Source: JAHFPN01 sp963765745 (GTDB lineage Bacteria > Pseudomonadota > Alphaproteobacteria > Rhizobiales > Xanthobacteraceae). From it: DNA of 64,000 bases. Below, piece after piece: positions 23,472 to 32,649 of the stretch (position 1 is its first letter; each line of letters starts with the position of its first letter). Made by a program: the position numbers and the translations under genes. The notes beneath the pieces are model-generated. The model did no database searches. It was not told where the DNA came from and was given only the letters and a program-made list of their open reading frames with translations. Where the stretch lies: contig CAVXXM010000001.1 of the NCBI GenBank assembly GCA_963765745.1, positions 186,001 through 250,000 on the forward strand, written 5' to 3'.

Positions 23472-24596
23472 TCAGTGGGGGAACGGCCACAGACGGAGCT
23501 TTTCCTTGGCGATCTGCCAGAGCCGCGCGAACCCGTGCGGCTCCACGATCAAGAAGAAGATCATCAGTCCTCCGAACAGCATGAGCTCGATATGCTTCTT
23601 CGCCGCGGTATCGAGCGGCAAGCCGAGCTCGGGCAGCGCGTTGATCAGGAGGATCGGCGTCAGCACGATGAACGCGGTGCCGAGGAACGAGCCCAGGATG
23701 CTGGCGAGCCCGCCGATGATGACCATGAACAGGACTTCGAACGAGATATTGATGCCGAAGGCGAGCGTCTCGGCGCTGTTGAGATAAAGGTTCAGCAGCA
23801 TCGCGCCGGCGATGCCGCAATAGAACGAGCTGATGGCGAAGGCCAGAAGCTTGGTCTGCATCGGGCGGATGCCGATCAGCTCGGCGGCGATGTCCATGTC
23901 GCGGATCGCCATCCAGGCGCGGCCGATGCGGCCGCGCACCAGGTTCTTGGCGATCAGCGCAAACACGATCACCAGCGTCAGCGCGAACAGATACTTGGTC
24001 GACGGCGTCGCGCGCGGGCTGGTCACCAGCGGATTGAGGAAGCTCAAGGTTTCGAGCATGCCGCCGGGTTCCATGATGGTACCGAACAGCGTGCGCGGCG
24101 GAGATTCGATCGTGCCGTTGGAATTGTAGTTGTAGAACCAGGGCACCTTGTTGAAGAGCCATTGCAGGAAGAATTGGGCGGCGAGCGTCGCCACCGCGAG
24201 ATAGAAGCCCTTGATGCGCAGGCTCGGCAGGCCGAACACGACGCCGACCGCGGCGGCGACGAACCCCGACAGCAAGAAGACGAAGATCATGCCGAGATCG
24301 GGGAACGAGGTGGTGAACTTGTAGCTCGCATAGGCGCCGACCGCCATGAACCCGCCGGTGCCGAGCGACAGCTGGCCGCAATAGCCGACCAGGAGATTGA
24401 GGCCGAGCGCCGCCATGCTGAAAATCAGGAACGGGATCAGGACGGCGTTGAACCAGTAATTGCCGAGGAACGCGGGCGGCACGATGTAGGCGGCGAGCAC
24501 GATCAGGACGACGAAAATGCGGTCCTGGACGATCGGAAACATCGCCTGGTCGGAGGCGTAATTGGTCTTGAACTGACCGGCTTCGCGGTAAAACAC
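23472..24596 (-). CDS. Branched-chain-type ABC permease (LivM-like)
   Basis: Inner-membrane permease subunit of 374 residues. The GTG at 24596 follows a run of six G and reads V-F-Y-R-E-A-G-Q-F-K-T. The LivM pattern is clear: G-L-N-L-L-V-G-Y-C-G-Q-L-S-L-G near residue 80, G-F-Y-L-A-V-A-T-L-A near 147, then R-G-R-I-G-R-A-W-M-A-I-R-D-M-D and G-G-L-A-S-I-L-G-S. About nine hydrophobic segments. The open frame joins the upstream livH frame, making an apparent 844-residue fusion, which is an artefact of two frameshifts in livH. It starts 13 bases after the livH stop. Confidence 0.88.
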   Translation of the reverse strand: MFYREAGQFKTNYASDQAMFPIVQDRIFVVLIVLAAYIVPPAFLGNYWFNAVLIPFLIFSMAALGLNLLVGYCGQLSLGTGGFMAVGAYASYKFTTSFPDLGMIFVFLLSGFVAAAVGVVFGLPSLRIKGFYLAVATLAAQFFLQWLFNKVPWFYNYNSNGTIESPPRTLFGTIMEPGGMLETLSFLNPLVTSPRATPSTKYLFALTLVIVFALIAKNLVRGRIGRAWMAIRDMDIAAELIGIRPMQTKLLAFAISSFYCGIAGAMLLNLYLNSAETLAFGINISFEVLFMVIIGGLASILGSFLGTAFIVLTPILLINALPELGLPLDTAAKKHIELMLFGGLMIFFLIVEPHGFARLWQIAKEKLRLWPFPH

Positions 24597-24609
24597 GGGA
24601 TGTTCCCCC

Positions 24610-26006
24610 CTATACCCGCTCGATGATCTTCTCGCCGAACAGTCCCTGCGGGCGGAACAGCAGGAACACGAGCGCGAGAATGTAGGCGAACCAGTTCTCG
24701 ATGGCGCCGCCGAGCGCCGGGACTCCAGTAGACCTCGGCCACTTTCTCGCCGACGCCGATGATCAGCCCGCCGACGATCGCCCCCGGCACCGAGGTGAAG
24801 CCGCCGAGGATCAACACCGGCAACGCCTTGAGCGCGATCAGCGAGAGCGAGAACTGCACGCCGCTCTTGCCGCCCCAGACGATCCCGGCGGCGAGCGCCA
24901 CGATGCCGGCGACCGCCCAGACGATGACCCAGATGGCTGCGCAAGGAAATCCCGACCGACAGCGCGGCGGCATGATCGTCGGCGACCGCACGCAGCGCGC
25001 GGCCGATGCGCGTCTTCTGGAAAAAGACGCCGAGCACGATGACCAGAGTCGCGGCCATGCCGGCGGCGAACAGTTCGAAGCCGTTGATCAGGATGCCGGC
25101 GCGCACCGCCCAAACCACGCCGGCCGCGGTCGCGGCCAAGCCGGCGAGGCCGAGCAGGATGAACCAGACATAATGCATCGGAGGCACGTCGATTTCGCCG
25201 GTCCGGCGTGCGCGCCAGGCGCCGACCCGCTTCGACGCGGCGAAGAAGAGGACGCCGAACAGGATCGCAAGGCCGACAGCCGAGAGACTCGCAACGAACT
25301 CAGCGGTCCGGTTTGCCCGGCCGCCGATGAATGTGGCATCCGGCGCGACCAGGAAGCGCTGCAGAAACATCGCAAGCCCGAAGACGGCCAAGATCAGACC
25401 GGCTTTGCCGCCGCCCCCCGATGCCGCGAGCGTCCCGTTGCGCAGTGCGTAAGCGGCCCGCACCGCGTGGACGCGCCACGCGAACAGCAGCAGCAGGCAC
25501 AGCGCAACCGCGCCGACGAAGGTCCAGATCACGTAGGAATTCGCAACCACGAACCCGGAGAGACTGAGCGCAGTGTCGGCAATGCCGATATCGAGCCGCT
25601 TCACGTCGGAGCCCCACAGCGTCTCACCGAAGCCCTCGAGGAAGAAGGTGAGGCCGATGGTGGCCATGAACAGGATGATCGGCTCCTGGTTGACCATGTA
25701 GCGCAGGATCACCCGCTCGATCACGATGGCGAGCAAGAGCATGACGACGGCGGTGAGCGCGATCGCCACCAGCAGCGGAATGCCTTTCTCCATGAGGCCG
25801 ACGAGCGTGAGCGCGGCGAACAGCACCATGACGCCTTGAGCGAAGTTGAAGACGCCCGAGGCCTTGAAGATCAGCACGAAGCCGAGCGCCACCAGGGAGT
25901 ACATCACGCCGGAGAGCAGCCCGCCGATCACCACCTCGCCGAAGAACACCGGGCTCGAGAGCATCTCGATCCAGGGGCCGATCAGGAGTTTGTAGAGAAA
26001 ATCCAT
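24610..26006 (-). CDS. Branched-chain-type ABC permease (LivH-like) with large insert, two frameshifts
   Basis: Inner-membrane permease. It opens normally (G-L-L-S-G-V-M-Y-S-L-V-A-L-G-F near residue 30, F-N-F-A-Q-G near 54). Two single-base insertions break the frame: near 24938 (I-S-L-R | A-I-W-V-I-V-W when corrected) and in the GGG at 24719-24721 (W-S-P | A-L-G-G-A-I-E-N-W). With both removed the protein runs to a TAG at 24610-24612 ending G-L-F-G-E-K-I-I-E-R-V, 464 residues. LivH is usually near 300: an extra block, about residues 155-300, with further hydrophobic segments (e.g. G-L-I-L-A-V-F-G-L-A-M-F-L) interrupts the family before F-F-Q-K-T-R-I-G-R-A-L-R-A-V. Confidence 0.85.
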
Positions 26007-26025
26007 GACGTACGTTCCCCGCCCC

Positions 26026-26826
26026 TCAGTGGCCGACGCCGAGATAGGCCTTGATCACTTCGGAATTGCCGCGCACGTCGTCGGGCGCTCCATCCGCGAT
26101 CTTGCGGCCGTAGTCGAGCACGACGACGCGGTCGGAAATATCCATCACCACGCCCATGTCGTGCTCGATCAGCGCGATCGTGGTGCCGAAGTGATTGTTC
26201 ACGTCGAGGACGAAGCGGGACATGTCCTCCTTCTCCTCGAGATTCATCCCCGCCATCGGCTCGTCGAGCAGCAGCAGGTCCGGCTCCATGGCGAGCGCGC
26301 GGCCGAGCTCGACGCGCTTCTGCAGGCCGTAGGGCAGCCGTCCGACCGGGATGCGCCGGATGTGCGGAATTTCGAGAAAGTCGATGATCTCCTCGGCTTT
26401 GCGGCGGTGCTCGGACTCCTCCTGCGCCGCCGGGCCCAGGCGCAGGATCTGCCAGAACAGTCCGCGGCGCATCTTCAGCGTGCGGCCGGCCATGATGTTG
26501 TCGAGCGTGGTCATGCTCTTGAACAGCGCCACGTTCTGGAACGTGCGCGCGATGCCGCTGGAGGCGGCTTCGTGCGGCTCCATGGCGACGTGGCTCAGGC
26601 CCTTGAACATGATGCGGCCGTGCTGCGGCTTGTAGAAGCCGTTGATGACGTTGAGCATCGACGTCTTGCCGGCGCCGTTGGGGCCGATGATGGCGCGGAC
26701 CTCGCCCTTCTTGATGTCGAACGAGACCTCGGTGAGCGCCTTGATGCCGCCGAAGGAGAGCGAAATGCCCTCGACCGCGAGCAGCACCTGGCCCGCGGCG
26801 ATGTCGGCGCCCGAGGGAGCCCTCAT
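26026..26826 (-). CDS. Branched-chain-type ABC transporter ATPase (LivG-like)
   Basis: First ATPase of the importer, 266 residues. Walker A G-P-N-G-A-G-K-T-S near residue 48, F-Q-N-V-A-L-F Q-loop, a LivG-type helical insert (residues 110-150), a divergent signature L-P-Y-G-L-Q-K-R, Walker B L-L-L-L-D-E-P-M-A-G-M-N and the switch His in I-E-H-D-M-G-V-V-M. The stop is 20 bases before livH, and the start overlaps the stop of the acyl-CoA ligase gene by four bases (ATGA), so translation of the two is coupled. That coupling argues that ligase and importer handle related compounds. Confidence 0.9.
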   Translation of the reverse strand: MRAPSGADIAAGQVLLAVEGISLSFGGIKALTEVSFDIKKGEVRAIIGPNGAGKTSMLNVINGFYKPQHGRIMFKGLSHVAMEPHEAASSGIARTFQNVALFKSMTTLDNIMAGRTLKMRRGLFWQILRLGPAAQEESEHRRKAEEIIDFLEIPHIRRIPVGRLPYGLQKRVELGRALAMEPDLLLLDEPMAGMNLEEKEDMSRFVLDVNNHFGTTIALIEHDMGVVMDISDRVVVLDYGRKIADGAPDDVRGNSEVIKAYLGVGH

Positions 26827-28811
26827 GCAGCTTTCCCCAATAGCGGGGCCTCGGCGACCGGCGGATAGGTCTTCATGTCGAAAATCTTGACGCGGGCCGA
26901 GAGCGTGCCCTTGCGGCCGTCCTCGAACGTCACTTGCGTCGAAATGGCGGCCTCGGGCGAGCCGTCATAGAGCGCGCTCACCAGCGGCTCGTAGCGTTCG
27001 CCGACGAAGCCGCGACGAACCTTCGCCGTGCGGGTGATCTCGCCATCGTCGGCGTCGAGCTCCTTGTGCAGGATGAGGAAGCGCTTGATCTGGGCGCCGG
27101 CCATCGGCCCTTCCTCGGCGAGCGAGCGGTTCACCTCGTCGACGTGCTCGGCGAGCATGTCGTAGACGCGCGGGTGGTTGGCGAGCTCCTGATAGGAGCC
27201 GTAGATCACGTTGTTGCGCTCGGCCCAGGAGCCGACCGAAACGAGATCGATGTTGAGGAACATCGTCACGAAATCGCGCTTGTCGCCGAAAGCCACGGCC
27301 TCGCGAATGTTGGGGTAGAATTTCAGCTTGTTCTCGATGTATTTCGGCGCGAACAGGGTGCCGTCCTTGAGCCGGCCGACGTCCTTGGCGCGGTCGATGA
27401 TCTTCAGGTGCCCGGTCTTGGGATCGAAGAAACCGGCGTCGCCCGAATGCACCCAGCCGTCGGGGGTCTTGGTCTCGGCGGTCTTGGCGTCGTCCTTGTA
27501 ATAGCCGAGGAAAACACCGGGCGAGCGGAACAGCACCTCGCCCTTGTCGTCGATCTTGACCTCGACGCTGGGCGACGGCTTGCCGACGGTGTCGGCGTAA
27601 ATCTCGCCGTCGGGCTGCGCGGTCACGTAGACGGAGGCCTCGGTCTGCCCATAGAGCTGCTTCAAGTTGATGCCGAGCGCGCGATAGAAGCGGAAAATCT
27701 CCGGGCCGATCGCCTCGCCGGCCGTGTAGGCGACGCGGATGCGCGACAGGCCGAAGCGGTTCTTGAGCGGGCCATAGACGAGGATTTCACCGATCCCGTA
27801 GAGGAAGCGGGCGTGCGGCGGCACCCGCTCGCCGTTCAGGATTTTCTCGCCCCAGCGGCGCGCGACACCGATGAAATAATCGAACATCGCTTTCTTGATC
27901 CGTCCCGCGTCTTCCATGCGAACCATCGTGAGCGTCAGCAGGTTTTCGTAGATGCGCGGCGGCGCGAAGGCATAGGTGGTGCCGATCTCGCGGCGGTCCT
28001 CGACCACCGTCTCCGGGCTCTCCGGGCAATTGACGCAGAAACCGGCCAGATAGGACTGAGCGTAGGAGAAGATGTGATCGCCGACCCATGCCATGGGTAG
28101 GTAGGCGAGGACCTCCTCTTTCTCGGTGAGGTGGTCGAAGAGGTTGGCGTTGCGCGAGCTGATGATCACGTTGTCGTAGGACAGCATCACGCCCTTCGGA
28201 TTGCCGGTGGTGCCCGAGGTGTAGAGGATCACCGCCACGTCCGAGCCCTTGCCTTCGGCGATCATCTTTTCCCAGGCGTTGCCCGAATATTTGTTCTGTT
28301 TCTGGGCCGCCGTCCGGCCGATGGCCTGCACGTCCTCGAAGGACTTGAGCCGAGCGTGGTCATAGTCGCGCATGCCGCGCTGCTCGTCGTAGATGATGTG
28401 GGTGAGGCCCGTCACGCGGTCGGAGACCGCGAGCAGCTTGTCGACCTGCTCCTGGTTCTCGACGACCGCGAACTTCGCGCCGGCATGCGCAAGCACGAAG
28501 CCCATTTCGTCGGCGACCGAGTCCTGATAGATCGGCACCGGAATTCCGCCGAGCGCCTGCACCGCGCAGAAAGTCCAATAGAGGCGGGGGCGATTGCCGC
28601 CGATGATCGCGACCTTGTCGCCGCGAACCAAGCCTAACTCGGCCAGGCCGATCGAAAACGAATGCACTTCATCCAGCACCTGGCCCCAGGTCCAGGTCTG
28701 CCAGATGCCGAAATCCTTCTGACGGATCGCCGGCCGGTTGCCGCGCACCCCCGCGTTGATCAGCAGCAGCTTCGGAAACGTATCGGCGTTAGCCGCGAGA
28801 TCGGCGCGCAA
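26823..28811 (-). CDS. Long-chain-type acyl-CoA synthetase (AMP-forming)
   Basis: Activates a carboxylic acid to acyl-CoA through an acyl-adenylate. 662 residues, FAA1/COG1022 class. Motifs: I-L-Y-T-S-G-T-T-G-N-P-K-G near residue 212 (P-loop), Y-G-Q-T-E-A-S near 405, and G-W-V-H-S-G-D-A-G-F-F near 478 with I-D-R-A-K-D near 500. Its class includes enzymes for fatty acids and also aryl-alkanoic acids, so the substrate stays open. It is the first gene of the run ligase-livG-livH-livM-binding protein-livF, and overlaps livG by four bases. Upstream the region 28812-28994 should hold the promoter. Confidence 0.87.
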   Translation of the reverse strand: MRADLAANADTFPKLLLINAGVRGNRPAIRQKDFGIWQTWTWGQVLDEVHSFSIGLAELGLVRGDKVAIIGGNRPRLYWTFCAVQALGGIPVPIYQDSVADEMGFVLAHAGAKFAVVENQEQVDKLLAVSDRVTGLTHIIYDEQRGMRDYDHARLKSFEDVQAIGRTAAQKQNKYSGNAWEKMIAEGKGSDVAVILYTSGTTGNPKGVMLSYDNVIISSRNANLFDHLTEKEEVLAYLPMAWVGDHIFSYAQSYLAGFCVNCPESPETVVEDRREIGTTYAFAPPRIYENLLTLTMVRMEDAGRIKKAMFDYFIGVARRWGEKILNGERVPPHARFLYGIGEILVYGPLKNRFGLSRIRVAYTAGEAIGPEIFRFYRALGINLKQLYGQTEASVYVTAQPDGEIYADTVGKPSPSVEVKIDDKGEVLFRSPGVFLGYYKDDAKTAETKTPDGWVHSGDAGFFDPKTGHLKIIDRAKDVGRLKDGTLFAPKYIENKLKFYPNIREAVAFGDKRDFVTMFLNIDLVSVGSWAERNNVIYGSYQELANHPRVYDMLAEHVDEVNRSLAEEGPMAGAQIKRFLILHKELDADDGEITRTAKVRRGFVGERYEPLVSALYDGSPEAAISTQVTFEDGRKGTLSARVKIFDMKTYPPVAEAPLLGKAA

Positions 28812-28946
28812 ATCGGTGACCTCCCCAAGGCCGCGGCATGTAGCCGCGACGGTCGTCGGCTCGCCCCTGTTTTCCGGGGCTTCGACCCATTCGATTAGGA
28901 ACCGGTGTGGGCGGCGTCAAGCCTTGCCCAACGCTCGATCCTCGCG

Positions 28947-28960
28947 GACCCCCGGGGGTC
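28947..28960. other. Perfect 14-base palindrome upstream of the ligase-liv operon
   Basis: GACCCCCGGGGGTC, a perfect inverted repeat, lies between the oxidoreductase stop (28995) and the start of the acyl-CoA ligase (28811). It could be a regulator site or the tip of a terminator hairpin for the oxidoreductase gene; there is no clear T-run. Confidence 0.3.
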
Positions 28961-28994
28961 GCACAAGGCCGACTTTCGCATGGCGGGACGAGGC

Positions 28995-31900
28995 TTACTC
29001 GGCCGCGGCAGCGATCGGCTTGCCGCCCGCGGGACCGGCGCGGAACTTGGCCAGCAGCGCCTCTTCCTCGGCCTTGGCCGCGACCAGGTGGCGCAGCTTG
29101 ACCGGGCCGAAGCCGCGGATCTTCTCGGGCATTGCCGCAATCGCCACGGCAAGCGCGTGGTTTTCAGGCGTGAGCGAGCGCATCAATTCCTCGAGCGTCG
29201 CCACATAATCCTCGATCAGCCGCCGCTCGAGCTTGCGCTCGGCGCTGCGGCCGAACGGATCGAACGGCGTGCCGCGCAGACCCTTCAGTTTCGCGAGCCA
29301 GCCGAAGGCCGTCATCATCCAGGGGCCGAAGCTGCGCTTGATCGGCCGCTGGCTCTCGGGATCGATCTTGGCGAGCAAGGGCGGCGCGAGATGGAACTCG
29401 AAGCGCAGATTGCCCTCGAAGGTCGCGGCGATCTGGCGCTTGAATGAGCCGTCGGTGAACAGGCGCGCGACCTCGTATTCGTCCTTGTAGGCCATGAGCT
29501 TGAAGAGATACTCGGCCGCCGTGTCGGCGAGCTCGTCGTGGCCCGGCGTTCGCGCCTTCTCCGCCGCGCGCACGCGCTCGATCAGCGCGCGATAGCGCTC
29601 CGCATAAGCGGCGTTCTGATAGCCGGTGAGAAACATCACGCGGCGGCGAATCTTCTCGTCGAGCGAGGTGGAAAGCTTGCGCGCGTCGGTGGCGACGTCC
29701 ACCGGCGTGGCGAGCGCGATCACGCTCTCGGGATCGACCGCCGCGCGGCGGCCCCAGGCGAAGGCGGCCTTGTTCACCGCGACCGCCTCGCCGTTCAACT
29801 CGATCGCGGTTTCGATGGCTTCCTGCGAGATCGGCAGGCCGCCGAGCTGATAGGCATAGCCAAGCAGAAAGACGTTCTGGCCGAGCGAGGAGCCGAACAG
29901 CGCGCTCGCCAGCCGCGTGGCGTCGATGAAGCGGACCTTGTCGCGGCCGGCGGCGGTGACGATCGCCTTTTTCAGTCGCTCGGTCGGCAGCGAATAATCG
30001 GCGTTGCGGGTGAAGTCGCCGGGCAGCGTCTCGTGGGTGTTGATGACGACGATGGTGCCTTCCTGGCGCATGGCCGAGAGCACCTTCTTGGAGCCGGCCA
30101 CCACGATGTCGCCGCCGAGCACGAGGTCGGCGCCCTTGGCCGGCACGCGGATGGCGTGGATGTCCTCGGGGCGGTTGGCGATCCGCATGTGGCTGGAGAC
30201 CGAGCCGCCCTTTTGCGCCAGGCCCGCCATGTCGATGACGCCGGAAGCTTTGCCCTCCAGGTGCGCAGCCATACCGAGCAGCGCGCCGATGGTGACGATG
30301 CCGGTGCCGCCGATGCCGGTGATGATGATGCCGAAATTGCCGTCGATCGCCGGCAGCTTCGGCTCCGGCAGGTCGGGCAGCTTGCCGGCCGTGGCGGCGG
30401 CGCCCGCGCCGCGTTTGAGCTTGGCGCCATGCACGGTGACGAACGAAGGGCAGAAGCCCTTCACGCAGGAGAAGTCCTTGTTGCAGCTCGATTGATCGAT
30501 CTGGCGCTTGCGGCCCCATTCGGTCTCGAGCGGCTGGATCGAGACGCAGTTCGACTGCACGCCGCAATCGCCGCAGCCCTCGCACACCAGCTCGTTGATG
30601 ATCACCCGCTTGTCGGGATCGGGAAATTCGTTGCGCTTCCTACGGCGGCGTTTCTCGGCGGCGCAGGTCTGGTCGTAGATCAGAACGGTGACGCCGGCGA
30701 TTTCCGCGAGCTCCTTCTGCACCGTCATGAGCTGGTCGCGGTGATGGATGGTGAGGCCCTTGGGCCAATCCTCGTCCTTCGCGTATTTCCACGGCTCGTC
30801 GGTGACGACGACGACGCGCTTGACGCCCTCGGCCGCCGTTTGGCGCGCGATCATGGGGACGGAGAGCGGGCCGTCGTGGTGCTGGCCGCCGGTCATGGCG
30901 ACCGCGTCATTGAACAGGATTTTGTAGGTGACGTTGACGTTGGCGGCGACCGAGGCGCGGATCGGCAGGATGCCGGAGTGGTTATAGGTGCCGTCGCCGA
31001 GATTCTGGAACACGTGGTTGCGCTTGGAGAACGGCGCTTCACCGATCCAGTTGGCGCCTTCGGCGCCCATCTGGGTGAAGCCCAGCGTGTTGCGGTTCAT
31101 CCAGATGACCATGGTGTGGCAGCCGATGCCGGCATAGGCGCGCATGCCGTCGGGCACCACAGTCGAGCTGTTGTGCGGGCAGCCCGCGCAGAAATAGGGC
31201 ATGCGGGTGGCGACGTCGTAGGTTTCGGCGAGCGAGGCCTGGGCCTGGCGGAGCCGGTTCACCCGGTCGCGCAGCTCCGGCACGTCGCCGTATTTCAAGA
31301 CGCGGTCGCCGATCGCGATGGCGATCTCGTTGGAGTCGAGCGCGCCCTTGACCGGGAACAGCCATTCGCCCTTCTCGTCGCGCTTGCCGATACAGACCGG
31401 CTGGTTGGCGGTGCCGTAAAGCTCTTCGCGTACCTGCACTTCGATCAGCGCGCGCTTCTCCTCGACCACGATGATGAGTTCGAGTCCCTTGGCGAATTCC
31501 TCGAGCTCCGCGCGCGCGATCGGCCAGGGACAGGCGATCTTGAACAGGCGGATGCCGAGATCGTTGGCCTTGACCTCGTCGATGCCGAGCTCGTCCATGG
31601 CGAGCCGCACGTCGAGATAGCTCTTGCCGGTGGTGATGATGCCGATCTTGGGGTTGCGGCCGCCGGTGGTGATGGTGCGGTTGAGCTTGTTCAGGCGCAC
31701 GAACGCAAGAATGGCGTCGCGCTTGTATTCCTGGAGCCGGGCTTCCTGCGAGAGCGCGTTGTCGAGCAGGCGGATATTGAGGCCGCCGAGCGGCATCTTG
31801 AAATCGGTCGGCGCCAGGATCGAAAGCCGGTCCACGGCGCCTTCGATGACGGCGGTGGATTCGATCGTGTCCTTGACGCACTTGATGCCGGTCCAGGTGC

Positions 31901-32480
31901 CGGTGAAGCGCGACATGGCCCAGCCATAGAGGCCGTAATCGACCAGCTCCTGGGTTCCCGCCGGGTTCAGGATCGGGATCATCACGTCGACGAAGTGGAA
32001 TTCGGACTGGTGCGCGGTGGTCGACGACTCGCAGGTGTGGTCGTCGCCCATCAGCGCGATCACGCCGCCGTTCTTGGCGGTGCCGGCGAAATTGGCGTGG
32101 CGGAAAGCGTCGCCGGAGCGGTCGACGCCCGGCCCCTTGCCGTACCAGATGCCGAACACGCCGTCGTATTTGCCCTCGCCGGTCAACCCCGCTTGTTGCG
32201 TGCCCCAGAGCGCGGTGGCGGCGAGGTCCTCGTTGAGGCCGGCCTGGAATACGACGTCGTTCGGAGCGAGCACGCTGCGCGCGCGCATGAATTGCTGATC
32301 GAGGCCGCCGATCGGCGAGCCGCGATAGCCGGTGACGTAGCCCGCGGTGTTGAGCTTGGCGCGCCGGTCGCGCTCCTTCTGCATGAGCGTGAGGCGGACG
32401 ATGGCTTGCGTGCCGGATACGAAGACCCGGTCCTTGGTCAGATCGTACTTGTCGTCGAGACTGACTTTCTTCAGCGCCAT
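28995..32480 (-). CDS. Fused indolepyruvate:ferredoxin oxidoreductase
   Basis: TPP-dependent 2-oxoacid oxidoreductase of 1161 residues, alpha and beta functions fused. It should oxidatively decarboxylate aryl- or other 2-oxoacids to acyl-CoA, reducing ferredoxin. Order: PFOR-like N-terminal domains (G-Y-R-G-S-P-I-G-G near residue 50), TPP-binding region with C-A-G-C-P-H-N at 431, a cysteine cluster C-E-G-C-G-D-C near 632 for Fe-S binding, a gamma-type domain (G-I-G-G-T-G-I-V-T-I-G near 720) and a C-terminal extension typical of the fused form. The ATG at 32480 follows GGGAGCAG. Its product would be a CoA ester of the same class that the two neighbouring ligases make, linking it to the adjacent importer. 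Confidence 0.9.
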   Translation of the reverse strand: MALKKVSLDDKYDLTKDRVFVSGTQAIVRLTLMQKERDRRAKLNTAGYVTGYRGSPIGGLDQQFMRARSVLAPNDVVFQAGLNEDLAATALWGTQQAGLTGEGKYDGVFGIWYGKGPGVDRSGDAFRHANFAGTAKNGGVIALMGDDHTCESSTTAHQSEFHFVDVMIPILNPAGTQELVDYGLYGWAMSRFTGTWTGIKCVKDTIESTAVIEGAVDRLSILAPTDFKMPLGGLNIRLLDNALSQEARLQEYKRDAILAFVRLNKLNRTITTGGRNPKIGIITTGKSYLDVRLAMDELGIDEVKANDLGIRLFKIACPWPIARAELEEFAKGLELIIVVEEKRALIEVQVREELYGTANQPVCIGKRDEKGEWLFPVKGALDSNEIAIAIGDRVLKYGDVPELRDRVNRLRQAQASLAETYDVATRMPYFCAGCPHNSSTVVPDGMRAYAGIGCHTMVIWMNRNTLGFTQMGAEGANWIGEAPFSKRNHVFQNLGDGTYNHSGILPIRASVAANVNVTYKILFNDAVAMTGGQHHDGPLSVPMIARQTAAEGVKRVVVVTDEPWKYAKDEDWPKGLTIHHRDQLMTVQKELAEIAGVTVLIYDQTCAAEKRRRRKRNEFPDPDKRVIINELVCEGCGDCGVQSNCVSIQPLETEWGRKRQIDQSSCNKDFSCVKGFCPSFVTVHGAKLKRGAGAAATAGKLPDLPEPKLPAIDGNFGIIITGIGGTGIVTIGALLGMAAHLEGKASGVIDMAGLAQKGGSVSSHMRIANRPEDIHAIRVPAKGADLVLGGDIVVAGSKKVLSAMRQEGTIVVINTHETLPGDFTRNADYSLPTERLKKAIVTAAGRDKVRFIDATRLASALFGSSLGQNVFLLGYAYQLGGLPISQEAIETAIELNGEAVAVNKAAFAWGRRAAVDPESVIALATPVDVATDARKLSTSLDEKIRRRVMFLTGYQNAAYAERYRALIERVRAAEKARTPGHDELADTAAEYLFKLMAYKDEYEVARLFTDGSFKRQIAATFEGNLRFEFHLAPPLLAKIDPESQRPIKRSFGPWMMTAFGWLAKLKGLRGTPFDPFGRSAERKLERRLIEDYVATLEELMRSLTPENHALAVAIAAMPEKIRGFGPVKLRHLVAAKAEEEALLAKFRAGPAGGKPIAAAAE

Positions 32481-32649
32481 CGGCTGCTCCCGCGCCGGTC
32501 AGGCCAAATCCGGCCTTTGCTGCGCTGCACGGGAAGCTCGCATAGGCGCGCAGCGGCGGCAATTTCGTTTTGCGCGTAACGGTTGACGAAAAACTGCATG
32601 GAACGTCGAACTGTCGCAATTTGGCGCATTGCAGCGAAATCTACTGGCC

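Noticed and set aside
23472..26006. An 844-residue LivH-LivM fusion permease
   Set aside because: The middle part reads as arginine-rich nonsense, and the correct LivH end with its own stop (24610-24612) and a LivM start (24596) are found in the other frames. Two one-base insertions create the false fusion.
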